A program made the translations under genes and the position numbers. Source: an uncultured Coriobacteriaceae bacterium (GTDB taxonomy: Bacteria; Actinomycetota; Coriobacteriia; Coriobacteriales; Atopobiaceae). From it: DNA of 6,017 nucleotides. Under the pieces are notes generated by a model. The model was not told the DNA's origin, made no database searches, and saw nothing but the letters and a program-made list of their open reading frames with translations. Positions 5,564-6,017 of this stretch are shown piece after piece; the first letter of the stretch is position 1, and every line of letters begins with the position of its first letter. The stretch covers positions 1 to 6,017 of the forward strand of contig URWR01000106.1 in assembly GCA_900551595.1 (NCBI GenBank). The letters run 5' to 3'.

Positions 5564-6017
5564 TTAAAGTGCCGGAGGAACAGACAAGCCAGCAGCTTCC
5601 TCGGTGTCGCGAACTTTTCTCAATGCTGCTATAGCACACTCCAGCATGCCAGGATCGGGCACCCGCGTTGTTAGGCGTTGCATCTGTAAGCCGGGCCACA
5701 AAACAATACGGACGAGCAGATTCTCTGGGTGTGAGCCTGCCCACTTTACCGTTATCTCGTAAGAAACACCTGCTACGAGGGGTAACATAACCACGCGTGA
5801 AAGAAACACGAAGAGCGTGCGGACTATGCCCGTAAGACCTAAGGCATCCGCTATAGCTGCCACAGGCACTAGCGTGTTTACGACAATAGCAATGGCAATA
5901 GTCATCACCAAAAACGCTGTTCCGCACCGCACGTGAAGACGAGAAAAACGTGCTGCATTATCGGGCGTAAGCGGCAATCCATGTTCAAAGCAGTGGATAG
6001 ACTGATGTTCTGCTCCG
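5564..6017 (-). CDS. DUF1385 / YqhQ-family membrane protein (5' part outside the window)
   Basis: Only the C-terminal 150 residues are visible, and the frame runs off the right edge with no start. YqhQ-type proteins are about 300 residues, so roughly half is missing. Numbered from the first visible full codon, the fragment shows GAEHQSIHCFEHG (1-13), then LTPDNAARFSRLHVRCGT (16-33). A transmembrane helix follows at about 34-55 and a second at about 68-90 containing LPLVAGVSYE. The family-typical tail WPGLQMQRLTTRVPD is followed by an Ala-rich helix. This matches the DUF1385 pattern GAEHKTI...E...LHPRCGTSFL...RLTTREPD. The molecular function is unsettled. The His/Cys residues in the first segment could bind metal (inference). 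A TTG at 5977 is not the start, because the conserved motif lies upstream of it. It is probably the gene ahead of prfA in the ancestral cluster, now separated from it by the plus-strand gene. Confidence 0.9.
   Translation of the reverse strand, partial: GAEHQSIHCFEHGLPLTPDNAARFSRLHVRCGTAFLVMTIAIAIVVNTLVPVAAIADALGLTGIVRTLFVFLSRVVMLPLVAGVSYEITVKWAGSHPENLLVRIVLWPGLQMQRLTTRVPDPGMLECAIAALRKVRDTEEAAGLSVPPAL
5572..5604. repeat. Bulged inverted repeat inside the convergent gene ends
   Basis: GAGGAA (5575-5580) pairs with TTCCTC (5597-5602), and CC (5572-5573) pairs with GG (5603-5604) past a single bulged G. The result is 8 bp around a 16-base loop, inside the last codons of the DUF1385 gene and just past the stop of the plus-strand gene. 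No T-run follows on the plus strand, and only CACTTTAAGG follows on the minus strand. It is the only hairpin I see that could end transcription from either convergent gene, but it is not a canonical terminator. Confidence 0.25.

Noticed and set aside
5448..5927. 159-codon minus-strand open frame over the convergent gene ends
   Set aside because: It is in another frame across two supported genes. Its Cys/Arg/Ser-rich composition looks like a shadow frame.

Overview
The window reads as a stretch of bacterial chromosome carrying translation housekeeping genes. On the minus strand, in transcription order, it holds the 3' half of a DUF1385/YqhQ-type membrane protein gene (5564-6017, cut by the window edge), prfA (peptide chain release factor 1), prmC (the methyltransferase that modifies the release factor GGQ motif), tsaC/sua5 (threonylcarbamoyl-AMP synthase for tRNA t6A37) and a serine alpha/beta hydrolase. 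A single plus-strand gene (4239-5561) sits between the DUF1385 gene and prfA. It encodes an N-terminal zinc ribbon, an acidic and then Pro/Gly-rich linker, one transmembrane helix and a C-terminal DUF6273-like domain. The order DUF1385-prfA-prmC-tsaC, moderate base composition and the zinc ribbon/TM/DUF6273 architecture suggest an actinobacterium of class Coriobacteriia (Atopobium/Olsenella-like). That assignment is inference from family knowledge, not a database result.

Layout: 1-256 has no securely identified gene. It contains two inverted repeats and two weak competing reading frames: a possible plus-strand C-terminus ending at 135, and a minus-strand 20-residue ORF with a good Shine-Dalgarno. 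257-1249 is the hydrolase. After a 67-bp gap come tsaC (1317-1961), prmC (1985-2881) and prfA (2896-3963), with gaps of 23 bp and 14 bp, so these three look like one operon. The prmC Shine-Dalgarno is built on the prfA stop codon (TAAGGAGG). 3964-4238 is a divergent upstream region containing a 12-bp palindrome and a GC-rich hairpin close to the prfA ribosome binding site. The plus-strand gene and the DUF1385 gene converge with only 2 bp between their stop codons.

Functionally, PrmC N5-methylates the Gln of the GGQ motif in PrfA, so the two adjacent genes encode an enzyme and its substrate. TsaC also serves decoding, through t6A in ANN-decoding tRNAs. The hydrolase is probably a lysophospholipase or monoacylglycerol-lipase-type enzyme with no evident link to translation. 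The points most worth checking are a Gln in place of the stop-codon-reading His in PrfA, and the uncharacterised zinc ribbon/DUF6273 membrane protein that interrupts the otherwise co-directional gene cluster. I saw no mobile element, CRISPR array, tRNA or rRNA.
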